Source of the DNA: JBBAEA01 sp041656175
Lineage (GTDB): Bacteria > Myxococcota_A > Bradymonadia > UBA4248
DNA length: 64,000 bases
Direction of reading: 5' to 3'
Assembly (NCBI GenBank): GCA_041656175.1
Contig: JBBAEA010000002.1
Span: 5,364-69,363, forward strand
Within the stretch, counting starts at the first letter, position 1. Each line of letters opens with the position of its first letter. This document shows, piece after piece, positions 25,792 through 35,258 of the stretch. The notes below the pieces were generated by a model that ran no database searches, was not told where the DNA came from, and saw only the letters and a list, made by a program, of their open reading frames with translations. The position numbers were made by a program, and so were the translations under genes.

Positions 25792-27597
25792 ATGAAGAAT
25801 GTTCATTTACGATCGCAGCGCGTCGCTCTGCTAAAACGAAAAAAAGAGCAGCGTCGCCTACTCACTTTGCAGCAAGATATCGCTTGGTCTAATGTCGAAA
25901 ATGCGTCGGACTACGAGGACGCGCCTAACGATAGTTACGTTTTGCTTGAGCGACTCAGTGCCGAAAAATTTAAAGTTTTACGCCTTGCTAAACCTGGTAG
26001 TGTCTTACACGAAGTGTACGCTATAGCCGAGAAGAACGCGTTAGATTTTTCTTTTCCCGAAAAAGTTGAAGACGAACTTGCGGCGATTTTATCGCAGCCA
26101 ACGTCCTTCGATAGACTGAGCGATTACAGCCACCTCCCCTTTGTGACAATAGACGGCGAAGGGACGATGGACTTGGATCAGGCTTTGTATGTGGAGCGGG
26201 CAAAGGATAGTGACTATAAAATCGAGAACGATTGTGTTTACGTCGTGTGGTATGCCATCGCGGATCCATCGCATTTTATTCGTTATGGCTCCGCGCTGTA
26301 TGAAGAAGCACTGCAACGCGGTGCAAGCATATATTTCGCAGGTTTTAGCGCGCCAATGCTTCCAAGGGCGCTATCTACGGGTTTGATTTCGCTTAATGAA
26401 GGCGTCGATAGGCGCGCGCTACTCTTTATTATGCAGATCAATGAAGAGGGAAAATGCATAAAAACAGAATTGCTTCGCTCTAAAATTCGTAGTGTCGCTA
26501 AATTATCGAACGAAGAAGTCTCGCAATACTACAAATCTCCGCAGAATCATCGTTTAGCAAAACAGAGCTTTACGCCCAGTTTACTAGCGTTTAAAGAGGT
26601 AGCGCTCTTGCGGGTTAAAGAGGCAAGAACGCGTAACGTCGTGCACTTTAACCGCGTTAGCCTAGATGTTTCTCTGGATGTTGACCGTGATCGCTTCGTT
26701 TTAGGTTTTGATGAGCGTGATGAAGTATCATTATATAATGAGCAACTTTCGCTGCTCTGCAACATGGAAGGCGCAAAGTTTCTCCTCCAACAACAATCTC
26801 GCGATCCCGACATACTCGCCATCTTCAGGAACCACGAAGCGCCGAGTCAAGAGAGTTTGCTTGAATTAGAGCAGAGCATTGCGGCGCTTTGCGACGTTCA
26901 CCAGCTTAGCGACGTTTGGCGCTGGGAACGCACGAAGCAAAGCTTGTCCGATTACCTCGATGCACTGCCTAATTCCACCACTAAACATGAGCGCTACTAT
27001 CGTTTGCGCCAAGCCATTGAGCGACAAATTCTGATGATGCAGCGCCGTAGCGTGTTTTCGCCTGCTGCTGGCCTGCATTCTGCGCTGGGTGTAAATCCTT
27101 ATGCCAGATTTTCGGCGCCTATGCGCGAGATCGTGGGTATTTTCACGCACAGAGAGGCGATAGAAGGGCTACATATTAGTCCGTATGGGCTTAGCATCGA
27201 AGAAAATTCAAAGCTAAGGACGCGTGTTATCGAAGCTGCAAACCGTGCCAAGGACAAGCAAAGTCGCATATCTAAGGCCATCGATAGCGCGGCGATCGCG
27301 CGTGCGATTAGCCGCGACTACAAGATCCCAAAAGCGCAGCGCCCCGTTCGCGTGGGCACGATTATGGGAATGAAGTCAAGCGCGCTTTACGTCCGGCTAG
27401 ACTCCCCCCCGATTGAGCTTAAAGTCTACATTAAAGACATCATCGAAGAGCAGAAACAAAATTATATACTCAACGAGGCTAAAACTGTGCTACAGAGCGA
27501 GGATGGGCGCGTTCGCTACGTTGTTGGCCAATCCATTGGGCTACGCGTTCATAGCTATAACGCCAAGAAAAACAAGTGGTCGGTGCTTCCCGCGTAA
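25792..27597 (+). CDS. RNB-domain exoribonuclease (RNase II/R family, DLDQ subgroup)
   Basis: 601 residues. Processive 3'-5' RNA degradation is the family role. RNB domain from about 100: FVTIDGEGTMDLDQALYVER (catalytic Asp cluster), VVWYAIADPSHFIRYG, MLPRALSTGLISLNEGVDR, and further RQILMMQRR. RNase II of E. coli has DMDDAL where this has DLDQAL, so the fourth Asp of the cluster is Gln; I recall the same form in other bacterial RNB proteins, so it need not be inactive. The C-terminal 80 residues look like an S1-type RNA-binding region. No cold-shock domains are evident at the N-terminus. Confidence 0.85.
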   Translation: MKNVHLRSQRVALLKRKKEQRRLLTLQQDIAWSNVENASDYEDAPNDSYVLLERLSAEKFKVLRLAKPGSVLHEVYAIAEKNALDFSFPEKVEDELAAILSQPTSFDRLSDYSHLPFVTIDGEGTMDLDQALYVERAKDSDYKIENDCVYVVWYAIADPSHFIRYGSALYEEALQRGASIYFAGFSAPMLPRALSTGLISLNEGVDRRALLFIMQINEEGKCIKTELLRSKIRSVAKLSNEEVSQYYKSPQNHRLAKQSFTPSLLAFKEVALLRVKEARTRNVVHFNRVSLDVSLDVDRDRFVLGFDERDEVSLYNEQLSLLCNMEGAKFLLQQQSRDPDILAIFRNHEAPSQESLLELEQSIAALCDVHQLSDVWRWERTKQSLSDYLDALPNSTTKHERYYRLRQAIERQILMMQRRSVFSPAAGLHSALGVNPYARFSAPMREIVGIFTHREAIEGLHISPYGLSIEENSKLRTRVIEAANRAKDKQSRISKAIDSAAIARAISRDYKIPKAQRPVRVGTIMGMKSSALYVRLDSPPIELKVYIKDIIEEQKQNYILNEAKTVLQSEDGRVRYVVGQSIGLRVHSYNAKKNKWSVLPA

Positions 27598-27700
27598 GCG
27601 TCACAATAGCCAAGTTCCAGCGCAATGCCTGCTTTGGCCGTGCAAAATATAGTATGGCTGCTTCTACGCGTTTTTGGCTTAAAAAAGTAACTGGCCCGTT

Positions 27701-29110
27701 TTAGGAAAGCAATCGGTGTCCCATCTCGAAGATGGGGCCACCACCAAAAATGAGCAAACAGTCATTAGCTTGGAGAATAGCCGCGAGGTGCTCTTCGAGT
27801 GCGCGCATGCTCGGAAAAGCATAAGCGTCGCGACCAAGCGCTTGAATTTTAAGGGCGAGCGCATCGGAGCTGATGCCCTCGACGTGGGCTTCACCAGCGG
27901 GGTCAAGCGGGGCGAGTGCGATATGATCGGCGAGCGCGAGACTTTGGGCGAGTTCATGCCAGTGGTGGGTGCAAAGACTGTAGCGGTAGGGCTGAAATAC
28001 AGCGATGACGCGTTGTTCGTACTGTTTTTGCCAAAGTATGTCGTTTTTGATGGACGTGGGGTGGCTAGCGTAGTCGGTGACCAAGGAGATTTGCCGTGCG
28101 TCGTTGCGGCTGTGTTGGCAGCGGTCGATGAGGCCGGGGTAGTGGGCAAGTGCGCTAGTGATGTGTTGGGGGGCGATACCGAGGAGCTTGGCTAAGCTCG
28201 CCGCGGCGAAAAGATTGTAAGCATTGGAGAGGCCGCCAAGGGCGGGTCGGATAGGGATTTGCGCGTCGCGGGCTTGTAGCCGAAAGTCAATGAGCCCGCT
28301 GGGTTTTAGCTCTTTGTGGCTAGCAGTGAAATCCCAGTCGATAGGCTCAGTGGATCCTTTATGAGACCAAATGGCTAAGTAGAGATGGGGGGATTTGGGG
28401 ATTTGTTTAAGCAGATCTGCGGCGCCAACCCCGTCATATTGAAATAATATTCGAGTTCCGTGCGCAAGACAGTTTTTTATGAGTTCTGCGAAACTATCCA
28501 CGATTTTTTGGAGGCTGCCATAAACGTTGAGATGATCGGCTTCGATGTTGTTGATGAGTAGGTAGCTGGGGCGATGCAACTCGTGGGTTCTGTCGGATTC
28601 GTCAACTTCGACAATGAGGTATTCGGCGTTTTGTACGTAGCGTGCAGCTCTGGGTTCGCCCTTGATAGGAGCGCCTAAGATGTAGGAAGTACGTAGCTTT
28701 GCGCTTTGGCATATGGCGAGTATTGCGCCCGCGGTGGTGCCCTTACCGTGGGTTCCGCAAACGGCGATGGAGCAGGGGTGGGCTTGAGTAATTTTGGCTA
28801 GAAAGTGTCCGCGTTTGATGGCGATTCCGCGTCTTTGTGCTTCGGCGCGTTCGGGGTTTTGCACAGGGATGGCGCTGGAATAGATCACACAGTCGGCGTC
28901 TCCCAAGTTCTCGGCCACTTGCGTTGTGTAGACGCGGGCGCCTGCTTCTCGAAGCTCTGCAAGCGCTTCGCCATCGCGGCAGTCGCTTCCGCGTACGTCG
29001 TAGCCCGCCTCTAACATGTAGCGCGCTAGGCTCGACATCCCAGCGCCAGCGATACCTATAAAATGAAGGCGCTGTGGAATATCGCTACTGATATTACGGT
29101 TTTCTTGCAT
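27701..29110 (-). CDS. murC: UDP-N-acetylmuramate-L-alanine ligase-like protein (MurC family) with variant P-loop
   Basis: MurC adds L-Ala to UDP-MurNAc, the first step of the peptide stem. Start at 29110, overlapping the previous gene by 17 bp; the in-frame TTG at 29128 would overlap more. N-terminal LHFIGIAGAGMSSLARYMLEAG (Rossmann, MurC-type), YSSAIPVQNPE, VCGTHGKGTTAG, EVDESDRTH, NIEADHLNVYG, LGGLSNAYNLFAA and FQPYRYSLCTHH are family motifs in order. Two deviate: the P-loop is GTHGKGTT (usually GTHGKTTT) and the substrate motif is TDYASHP (usually DDYGHHP). Alternatively an Mpl-like ligase. No other mur genes are adjacent. Plus strand is G-rich here. Confidence 0.82.
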   Translation of the reverse strand: MQENRNISSDIPQRLHFIGIAGAGMSSLARYMLEAGYDVRGSDCRDGEALAELREAGARVYTTQVAENLGDADCVIYSSAIPVQNPERAEAQRRGIAIKRGHFLAKITQAHPCSIAVCGTHGKGTTAGAILAICQSAKLRTSYILGAPIKGEPRAARYVQNAEYLIVEVDESDRTHELHRPSYLLINNIEADHLNVYGSLQKIVDSFAELIKNCLAHGTRILFQYDGVGAADLLKQIPKSPHLYLAIWSHKGSTEPIDWDFTASHKELKPSGLIDFRLQARDAQIPIRPALGGLSNAYNLFAAASLAKLLGIAPQHITSALAHYPGLIDRCQHSRNDARQISLVTDYASHPTSIKNDILWQKQYEQRVIAVFQPYRYSLCTHHWHELAQSLALADHIALAPLDPAGEAHVEGISSDALALKIQALGRDAYAFPSMRALEEHLAAILQANDCLLIFGGGPIFEMGHRLLS

Positions 29111-30668
29111 CTTCTCGCAATTCCTCAAGTTTAAATCGCTCCACCTTCCGGATCAGGTTACGTCGGCTAATGCCCAGCTCGACTGCTGTTTTGGTTTTGT
29201 TCCAATGGTTGCGCTCTAAAGAATTGAAAATCATGGTCTTTTCAATGTTTTCGAGGGTGTCGGGCATGTTGACTTCGTGGTCCATATTTCGTAGCTGCTC
29301 AGAAACCATGTCTTGAGCGATCGCGGTGCTCTCTCGCATACTATAAGGTCTCGCTATACGCGGACTAACAACGCTAAGGGGAATTTCGCTATCGATGGGC
29401 GACAAAACCACTATGCGTTCAACTTCGTTTTCGAGCTCTCGAACGTTACCAGGCCAATCGTATTGTACAAGGGCACGCATCGCTTCTTTTGAAATTTTCT
29501 TTGGCTTGTAGCCGTTTTCGTGGCATTTTTTCTCAATAAAATGCTGTATTAACGCAACAATGTCGTCGCGGCGCTCTGCTAGCGATGGCACACGCAGCGT
29601 AATAACATTTATCCTATAATAAAGGTCGCGCCTGAAACTGCCGTTTTCGACCATTTCATCGAGGTTCTTGTTGGTAGCCGCGATAATCCGCACATCCACT
29701 CGTCTTGTCACGGAATCGCCAACGGGCACGAAGGTTCCCTCTTGCAAAACACGCAGTAACTTCACCTGCAAAGCCGCCGACATATCGCCTATTTCGTCCA
29801 AAAAGAAGCTTCCCTTATCGGCGACCTCAAATAGCCCGGGCTTATCGATGTAGGCGCCAGTGAAGGCGCCGCGTTTGTGGCCAAATAGCTCTGAATCGAG
29901 TAGCGAATCGTTGAGTGCCGAGCAGTTTTGTATAACAAAGGGCGCGTTTGCTCGCGGGCCATTATAGTGGATAGCGCGCGCGACGAGTTCCTTGCCCACG
30001 CCCGGGGGACCCAAAATTAAGACCGACGACTCGCTTTGGACGACTTTATCGAGCGTTTTGAACAATTGTTTTATGGGGGCACTGCCACCGATGATGTGAG
30101 AGTAATCGTATTTTGTTTCGGGTTTTTCTATTTCGGGAGCAGGTTTTTCGCCTAAATGCTGTGCCGCGCTTTGTGCGATTTGTGCCAATAATTCTCCAGC
30201 GATTTGGGCTTCGCGGGGCTGTAAACGTACAGTTTCACGAAATCCATGAGAAACCAGCGTTCTGTTGAGCCCGAGCTCTTTGCCTCGCTCAAAAACGCAG
30301 CTTTCTTCCTCGATTCCCGCATTATGCGATAGGAAACCAGAGGCAAAAATCGCGCCCACGACTTCTTTGCCGACGATGACGGGTGCGGCGAGCCCGCGCA
30401 GACCAGCGTGACACTCCAAAAACACAAAAGCTGCTGCCTCCTTGCTCAAGTCCTCGAACCACTCCGCGTAACTCAGCGCGCACGAACGCGAGTCGCTACG
30501 GCTCAAAAACGCATCGCACAACGGCTTATCAACCGCTTGCTGCTCGCCTAAATACGTCACCAAACCACGCGGCCCCAAAATCCCCACCCACACGTTGAGT
30601 TGTTTTCGTAAAATTTCGGCCAAACGTTCTACCGTTGGCAAATTCGCTATTTCGTACCAATTAATCAT
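29094..30668 (-). CDS. Sigma-54-dependent activator with PocR-type sensor domain
   Basis: 524 residues from the ATG at 30668. N-terminus (about 10-170) resembles a PocR/GAF-like sensor, with FLECHAGLRGLAAPVIVGKE. Then a full AAA+ sigma-54-interaction domain: LILGPPGVGKELVARAIHY (Walker A), the GAFTGA loop within FGHKRGAFTGAYIDK, SFFLDEIGDMSAALQ (Walker B), RRDLYYRINVITLRVPSL, and WPGNVRELENEV. A Fis-type helix-turn-helix (WNKTKTAVELGISRRNLIRKV) closes it. The ligand is unknown. Overlaps murC by 17 bp, but a functional link to cell-wall synthesis would be an inference. Confidence 0.92.
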   Translation of the reverse strand: MINWYEIANLPTVERLAEILRKQLNVWVGILGPRGLVTYLGEQQAVDKPLCDAFLSRSDSRSCALSYAEWFEDLSKEAAAFVFLECHAGLRGLAAPVIVGKEVVGAIFASGFLSHNAGIEEESCVFERGKELGLNRTLVSHGFRETVRLQPREAQIAGELLAQIAQSAAQHLGEKPAPEIEKPETKYDYSHIIGGSAPIKQLFKTLDKVVQSESSVLILGPPGVGKELVARAIHYNGPRANAPFVIQNCSALNDSLLDSELFGHKRGAFTGAYIDKPGLFEVADKGSFFLDEIGDMSAALQVKLLRVLQEGTFVPVGDSVTRRVDVRIIAATNKNLDEMVENGSFRRDLYYRINVITLRVPSLAERRDDIVALIQHFIEKKCHENGYKPKKISKEAMRALVQYDWPGNVRELENEVERIVVLSPIDSEIPLSVVSPRIARPYSMRESTAIAQDMVSEQLRNMDHEVNMPDTLENIEKTMIFNSLERNHWNKTKTAVELGISRRNLIRKVERFKLEELREDARKP

Positions 30669-30782
30669 CAAAGTGTCTGCTAAATGGGCATAAACGAGTG
30701 AAATTATCTATAAATATAAATTTTGTTCGGTTGTTGCTTTAATAGTACGCCGACTGTTAAAGAGAATTTCCTTTTTTGTGGG

Positions 30783-30928
30783 CGGGGGAAGTGTCCCCCC
30801 TCGCCAAAGCCTCCTCACAAAATACAGCAGCGAGCGCTTTATAAAATGCGGTGTTTTAGCTATTCGCTAAACCACCGCATTTTATGCGTTCGCTGTGCCT
30901 TTTCTTCGGGGGTCTTTGGCTCCCCCCT
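30783..30928 (+). repeat. Hairpin element, copy f (family 1, forward orientation, degenerate ends)
   Basis: Starts CGGGGGAAGTGTCCCCCC and ends near TTCTTCGGGGGTCTTTGGC with TCCCCCC, so the arms have diverged, but the core still pairs: ATAAAATGCGGTG against CACCGCATTTTAT, and GCAGCGAGCG against CGTTCGCTGT. Flank to its left is C-rich (25 C versus 9 G in 30541-30600). Confidence 0.75.
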
Positions 30929-31134
30929 CTAAATTTTCGGTATGGCCACAACAAGTTTCACCGCGATGGGCGTCTTGCGCAAGTTTGGCAAAGCGCTCTT
31001 GCTGAGCACTGGCTATGCTAACATAACAACCGCGTGATTGCATGTGGATTCTAGGAGTGCGCTTATATGCGCGAAGGACTCAGCAAGGACAGCCGAGTAT
31101 TCGAAAAATCAATAAAATCAAGGCACTATACAGA

Positions 31135-31203
31135 AAATAGCGTTTAAAGACGACAGCCCTTAGCTGGGCGTGGTGCAGCGCCCCAATAAATTAGAGCTTC
31201 CTT
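31135..31203 (+). mobile_element. Degenerate right half of a family 3 element
   Basis: GACAGCCCTTAGCTGGGCGTGG, CAGCGCCCC and AATTAGAGCTTCCTTT match the right end of the copies at 25527 and 35259 only loosely. Between it and copy f (30929-31134) I see nothing further that I can identify, apart from a stretch TCAATAAAATCAAGGC also found inside those copies. Confidence 0.4.
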
Positions 31204-31336
31204 TGCCTATTGAGGATTTGCGCTTGTCGATATTTTTTCTGCGGCGCTTTACAAACTGTGATTATTGTAAAAACGTCCAAAAACTATGTATAGCTGTTGT
31301 TACCGCGTGTTTGCGGTTGCTTACCCGGAGTTTTGA

Positions 31337-32350
31337 ATGCCAGAGAAATACTACCAACTTCCCTACGACTACGAGCCTTTGCTTGATTTACGCCAAACGC
31401 AGGTTGCCATAAAATTTGTCAAAGATGCTTTTGAGCGAGAGTTGGCTCAAGCGCTCAATTTGAGTCGTGTCACGGCGCCGTTATTCGTGACGCCATCGAG
31501 CGGCTTAAACGATGAACTCAGCGGCGTGGAGCGACCTGTAAGCTTTGCAGCCGCATCGTGTAGTGAAGAACTAGAAATAGTTCATTCATTAGCGAAGTGG
31601 AAGCGCATGGCGCTTGCGCGATACGGCTTTACAGCGGGGGAGGGTTTGTATACGGATATGAACGCGATACGTCGCGATGAATATTGTGATAGCCTGCACT
31701 CGATCTACGTCGATCAATGGGATTGGGAGCGGGTGATGCTCGAGGATGAACGCAATTTTGCCTACCTCCTCGATACGGTTGAGCGCATTTACGCGGCTAT
31801 CAAGTCGATAGAGTGGTTAGTGCGTAGCCGCTTTCCAGTGATTAAACCGAGCTTACCCGATAATATATTTTTTATTACTTCGCAGGATCTCCTCAATCGT
31901 TACCCCGATAAGACGCCTAAGCAGCGCGAAGCGACAATTGCCGAGACTTACGGCGCGGTATTTATCATTGGGATTGGGGGGAAGCTGAGTAACAATGAGC
32001 CCCACGACTTGCGCGCCCCAGACTATGACGATTGGACCTTAAACGGTGATATTATTCTATGGAACGATGTCTTGAATTGTGCGTTCGAACTAAGTAGTAT
32101 GGGCATACGTGTAGATCCACCCGCTCTGCGTAGGCAGTTAGATCTTGTCAATGGTAAGAGCCGTGAGAATCTACCCTTTCATAAGTCTTTGCTTCAAGGG
32201 GAGCTGCCCTTAACCATCGGTGGTGGTATTGGGCAGTCGCGGCTTTGTATGCAATTATTAAAGAAGGCCCATATCGGCGAGGTGCAAGTGAGCCATTGGC
32301 CAAAACGTGTTTTGGAAGAGTGCCAGAGTTATGGCATTGAGCTACTATAG
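31337..32350 (+). CDS. asnA: Aspartate-ammonia ligase (asparagine synthetase A)
   Basis: AsnA makes asparagine from aspartate and ammonia with ATP. 337 residues (E. coli 330). Class II synthetase-like motifs throughout: QVAIKFVKDAFERELAQALNL, VTAPLFVTPSSGLNDELSG, HSLAKWKRMALARYGF, EGLYTDMNAIRRDE, YVDQWDWERVM and, at the end, LTIGGGIGQSRLCM. Full length and intact. GGAG lies six bases before the ATG. It stands alone with repeats upstream. Confidence 0.95.
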   Translation: MPEKYYQLPYDYEPLLDLRQTQVAIKFVKDAFERELAQALNLSRVTAPLFVTPSSGLNDELSGVERPVSFAAASCSEELEIVHSLAKWKRMALARYGFTAGEGLYTDMNAIRRDEYCDSLHSIYVDQWDWERVMLEDERNFAYLLDTVERIYAAIKSIEWLVRSRFPVIKPSLPDNIFFITSQDLLNRYPDKTPKQREATIAETYGAVFIIGIGGKLSNNEPHDLRAPDYDDWTLNGDIILWNDVLNCAFELSSMGIRVDPPALRRQLDLVNGKSRENLPFHKSLLQGELPLTIGGGIGQSRLCMQLLKKAHIGEVQVSHWPKRVLEECQSYGIELL

Positions 32351-32430
32351 TTTTGGTAGCATTTGAGAATCTAGCGATCGTTGTTTTTTGACACGCTGAG
32401 ATCAGAATGGAGTAAACTGAGGAGAATTTT

Positions 32431-33072
32431 ATGGGAAAACGATTATTTATCCTTTTTGTAGCATCACTACTCGTTTTTGCAGGCTTAGGCCTCGCCCATG
32501 CGCCAGAGGCGAAAGCCGACACGAGTAAGACAGGCTTCGATTTGCTGCTCGGCATTGGTATGCAGTTTTGTACAGACGATGATGATAAGTGTAATACGAG
32601 CGAGAGCTTAAGCGCTGTGGGAGGACTTAGCGCTGGCTACACCTTCGAGTTGCACCCCATGTTTGCCATTGGGCCGTTTTTTGACCTTGATATGGGCGGC
32701 CTAGATGGCAAAGGCGTGGACAGATCCTTTACGATGCAGGCCAATCTTATGCTAAAAGCTTTCGTTCGTCCCACGTATTTCGACTTTTGGCTGGGGCTAG
32801 GCGTGGGCTTTGCGCATTATCAACAAACCGTTGAGTTTTTAAACAGCGAAGTTACGGCCAAATGGAATGGTGGTTCGCTAAAAGTTAGCATCGGTGCAAC
32901 GTATTTTTTACCAATGATGAGCAATATTGGTGTTGGCATTGACTATGCGTATATTCACAACTACAGCGGGAAGGAGTCTGGAGATTGGGATGGTTATACC
33001 ATAGAAAGCAACAAGAAGGTCGACTACATTGGAATTTCGCAGTTTAAGTTCCACGTGCGATTGAACTTTTAA
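32431..33072 (+). CDS. Small outer-membrane beta-barrel protein
   Basis: 213 residues preceded by GAGGAG. Signal peptide MGKRLFILFVASLLVFAGLGLAHAPEAKA (cleavage near AKA-D). The mature part has alternating strands (DLLLGIGMQF, VGGLSAGYTFEL, FAIGPFFDLDMGG, FWLGLGVGFAHY, LKVSIGATYFLP, IGVGIDYAYIHN, FKFHVRLNF). It ends in Phe, the BAM recognition residue. Eight-stranded barrel likely; no specific function visible. Confidence 0.7.
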   Translation: MGKRLFILFVASLLVFAGLGLAHAPEAKADTSKTGFDLLLGIGMQFCTDDDDKCNTSESLSAVGGLSAGYTFELHPMFAIGPFFDLDMGGLDGKGVDRSFTMQANLMLKAFVRPTYFDFWLGLGVGFAHYQQTVEFLNSEVTAKWNGGSLKVSIGATYFLPMMSNIGVGIDYAYIHNYSGKESGDWDGYTIESNKKVDYIGISQFKFHVRLNF

Positions 33073-33164
33073 GTGAAGCATTTTGGCGTTATGGGGTGTT
33101 GTGCTGAGATGGGGACTTTTTGTTTTCTGAACAATATCCGATAATTTGTGTTGTGATTTTGGCG

Positions 33165-33194
33165 GGGGCAGCTTTGAAAGCTGCCCCTTTCTTT
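33165..33194 (+). terminator. Perfect hairpin with T-rich tail, possible terminator
   Basis: GGGGCAGCTTT pairs with AAAGCTGCCCC (33165-33187) followed by TTTCTTT, 93 bp after the barrel-protein gene. The same hairpin motif is also the left part of the family 3 elements (25563, 35288, 43715), so it may be a fragment of one rather than a dedicated terminator. Confidence 0.5.
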
Positions 33195-33239
33195 ATTAAC
33201 GCCAAAAATTAGACGGGGCGTCGCGGGGTGTCCCCGCGG

Positions 33240-33299
33240 AGGGGGTAGTGGCAAACCCGCGCACAGCGCGGGGTTGACACGTAGGGGGAAACTTCCCCC
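33240..33299 (-). repeat. Possible short derivative of the family 1 hairpin element
   Basis: GGGGGTAGTGGC at the left and ACGTAGGGGG with a G/C-run hairpin at the right match the termini of reverse-oriented copies, but the core is only AACCCGCGC-ACA-GCGCGGGGTT, a tight hairpin. The rest of the 33073-33539 gap (33300-33500) holds nothing I can identify. Confidence 0.45.
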
Positions 33300-33539
33300 A
33301 CCAAAGAAAAAGACAGCTATATCGAATCAATCAGCGTATGCCCAGGGCTTGGATGCCGCCATTTTTTAGGGCTATCATGCGCAGTATGGCTAGGCACGGG
33401 CTTGCATATTTTTGGCGGATGCTGTTGTTGAGTGACGCAATAGTTGAAAGAACGATAAATTTCATGATTTGGCATCTTTTATTCTTGTAATTTGCTGCTA
33501 CTATAAAGCGTGGGGGTGGAAGAATTTGGTAGAGAGCAA

Positions 33540-35216
33540 ATGAGAAATAATATTTATTACATTTTCATGCTGTTATCGCTAGTGCTTTTGGCGTGTGGTG
33601 AAGCGGGTTATTACCCTCAACAACCATCATTTGATTGTATGAGCGACGGCGATTGTGGCGATTCGATGCGCTGTTTGGCCAACCGCTGTGTCGATAGCAT
33701 CGGTTCTGGCGAAGGCACAGTAAAGCCCGTGGAACTGGCGCTGCGCATCACTTTGGCAGATAGCCCAGCGTCCACTTATATTAAAAGAAGTTCTTTTGTA
33801 GCAGGCGAAGCACTAGAAGACATTTATGTACCTGAGCCAGTACCCGTAAGTGTTAGCGTGTTTTATAAGGACAAAGCCATAGAAGGCTACGCTGTTTTGT
33901 CGCAAAACAGCAATATTGAAGCGGTGAGTTTTGCGCAAACGGTGGCCTTAGGTAGTGCGGATATGAACTTAGATTCGCGCAAATCTGTATTACCAGGTGT
34001 TTATACCATTAGTGTTTATCCGAATAATAGTGCATTAAGGCTTCAAATGCCCACGGTTGTATTTAATAATATTTATATCGATCAATCGCGTAAATCTGTT
34101 GAACTCGTGATTGGCGATCGCGAAAAAGAAGAGCAGATGCTTCGCTTGCGAGGCGACGTATTCGCCGATTTTGATGTGCTAGGCGATATGAAAGTAGAAT
34201 TAAAAGCCTCTCACCGTGGCTCACAGGCGAGTTCTGCGACTTACCGTTTGAACAAGTCGATGTTAAAGGAAGGTTACGATATTTTGCTTCCGCCGCAACA
34301 GAAGGGGGAGGAACGTGTTTATGACGTGAATGCAAAATATTATCTTGGCGATCACCTCGTTGTAACAGAACGACTTAGTACGGAAACGGTGCTCGTTTCA
34401 ACTCCAGCATCGGAAGAATGGGAGGAGATAGAAGGCCGTAGCTTTAACTTATCAAAGCTTTCTAAAATGAGTTACCCCATTCGCGTTGTTTCGGACAATG
34501 GCAAAAGCGTAAAGAATGCCGTTATTACTGTTGATGCTGTGTCGAAAGATAAAGAGCATCTCATTAAGTTTTCGGCCTCTGCCATGGAGCAGAGCGACGC
34601 TAGCGGGCGCGCCAAGATCGATCTTCCAGTCTTTGGGGAAGACTACCTTATCGACTACCATTTTACCGTAGCATTTGAGAACCAAGATGAATATGCCTCT
34701 ACTCAAGTAGTCGTTGAAAATGGCTTGCCTAAGGAACTTGAAATTGTAGTTGGCTACAAAAAAGAGCTCAAAGGCATAGTTTATGGACGCGATAATGACA
34801 GCGTAGTGGCGAATGCGCGCGTCATCGCGAGCCCGCTTAAAAACGCGCTTGGCCGCCTAGAAGCATACACTGATGAAAAGGGCGAGTTTTCGCTTCGCGT
34901 GCATGATTCTGAGTATGATGTTTCGATAGTGCCACCAGCGAATTCTTCTTATCCCCCAGGCTTCTTTCGCATGAACAGCGGCAGCGCCGTTGATGGGACG
35001 GTGGCGCTTATTCTTGGAAAATCAAGTCTCGTATTTGGACACTGCTTTAAGCACGATGGCACTACACTTACCAATGCGCAGATTGACGTCTTTCTTATCG
35101 AAGATGAGCAGATAGGTGTACTAACGACGACTGCCACCGACGATGATGGAATGTATAGGGCGTATATACCGCTGATGGATAGTATTATGCCGTCAGTCAT
35201 GCTTCGCCATTATTAA
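33540..35216 (+). CDS. Large lipoprotein with repeated beta-sandwich (regulatory-like) domains
   Basis: 558 residues. The ATG at 33540 gives MRNNIYYIFMLLSLVLLAC, a lipoprotein signal (lipobox LLAC). A short Cys motif SDGDCGDSMRCLANRCVDS follows, like the repeats in the lipoprotein at 14051. The rest is beta-rich with domains resembling carboxypeptidase-regulatory-like/cna-type sandwiches: for example GIVYGRDNDSVVANARVIA with TDEKGEFSLRVHDSEYDV, and HDGTTLTNAQIDVFL with TDDDGMYRAYIP, i.e. two sequential carboxypeptidase-D-type modules near the C-terminus. Probably cell-surface. No function assigned. Confidence 0.68.
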   Translation: MRNNIYYIFMLLSLVLLACGEAGYYPQQPSFDCMSDGDCGDSMRCLANRCVDSIGSGEGTVKPVELALRITLADSPASTYIKRSSFVAGEALEDIYVPEPVPVSVSVFYKDKAIEGYAVLSQNSNIEAVSFAQTVALGSADMNLDSRKSVLPGVYTISVYPNNSALRLQMPTVVFNNIYIDQSRKSVELVIGDREKEEQMLRLRGDVFADFDVLGDMKVELKASHRGSQASSATYRLNKSMLKEGYDILLPPQQKGEERVYDVNAKYYLGDHLVVTERLSTETVLVSTPASEEWEEIEGRSFNLSKLSKMSYPIRVVSDNGKSVKNAVITVDAVSKDKEHLIKFSASAMEQSDASGRAKIDLPVFGEDYLIDYHFTVAFENQDEYASTQVVVENGLPKELEIVVGYKKELKGIVYGRDNDSVVANARVIASPLKNALGRLEAYTDEKGEFSLRVHDSEYDVSIVPPANSSYPPGFFRMNSGSAVDGTVALILGKSSLVFGHCFKHDGTTLTNAQIDVFLIEDEQIGVLTTTATDDDGMYRAYIPLMDSIMPSVMLRHY

Positions 35217-35258
35217 TACGTTGATGGGCAATTTTGTACTATTTCGTCGTAAACAGTA

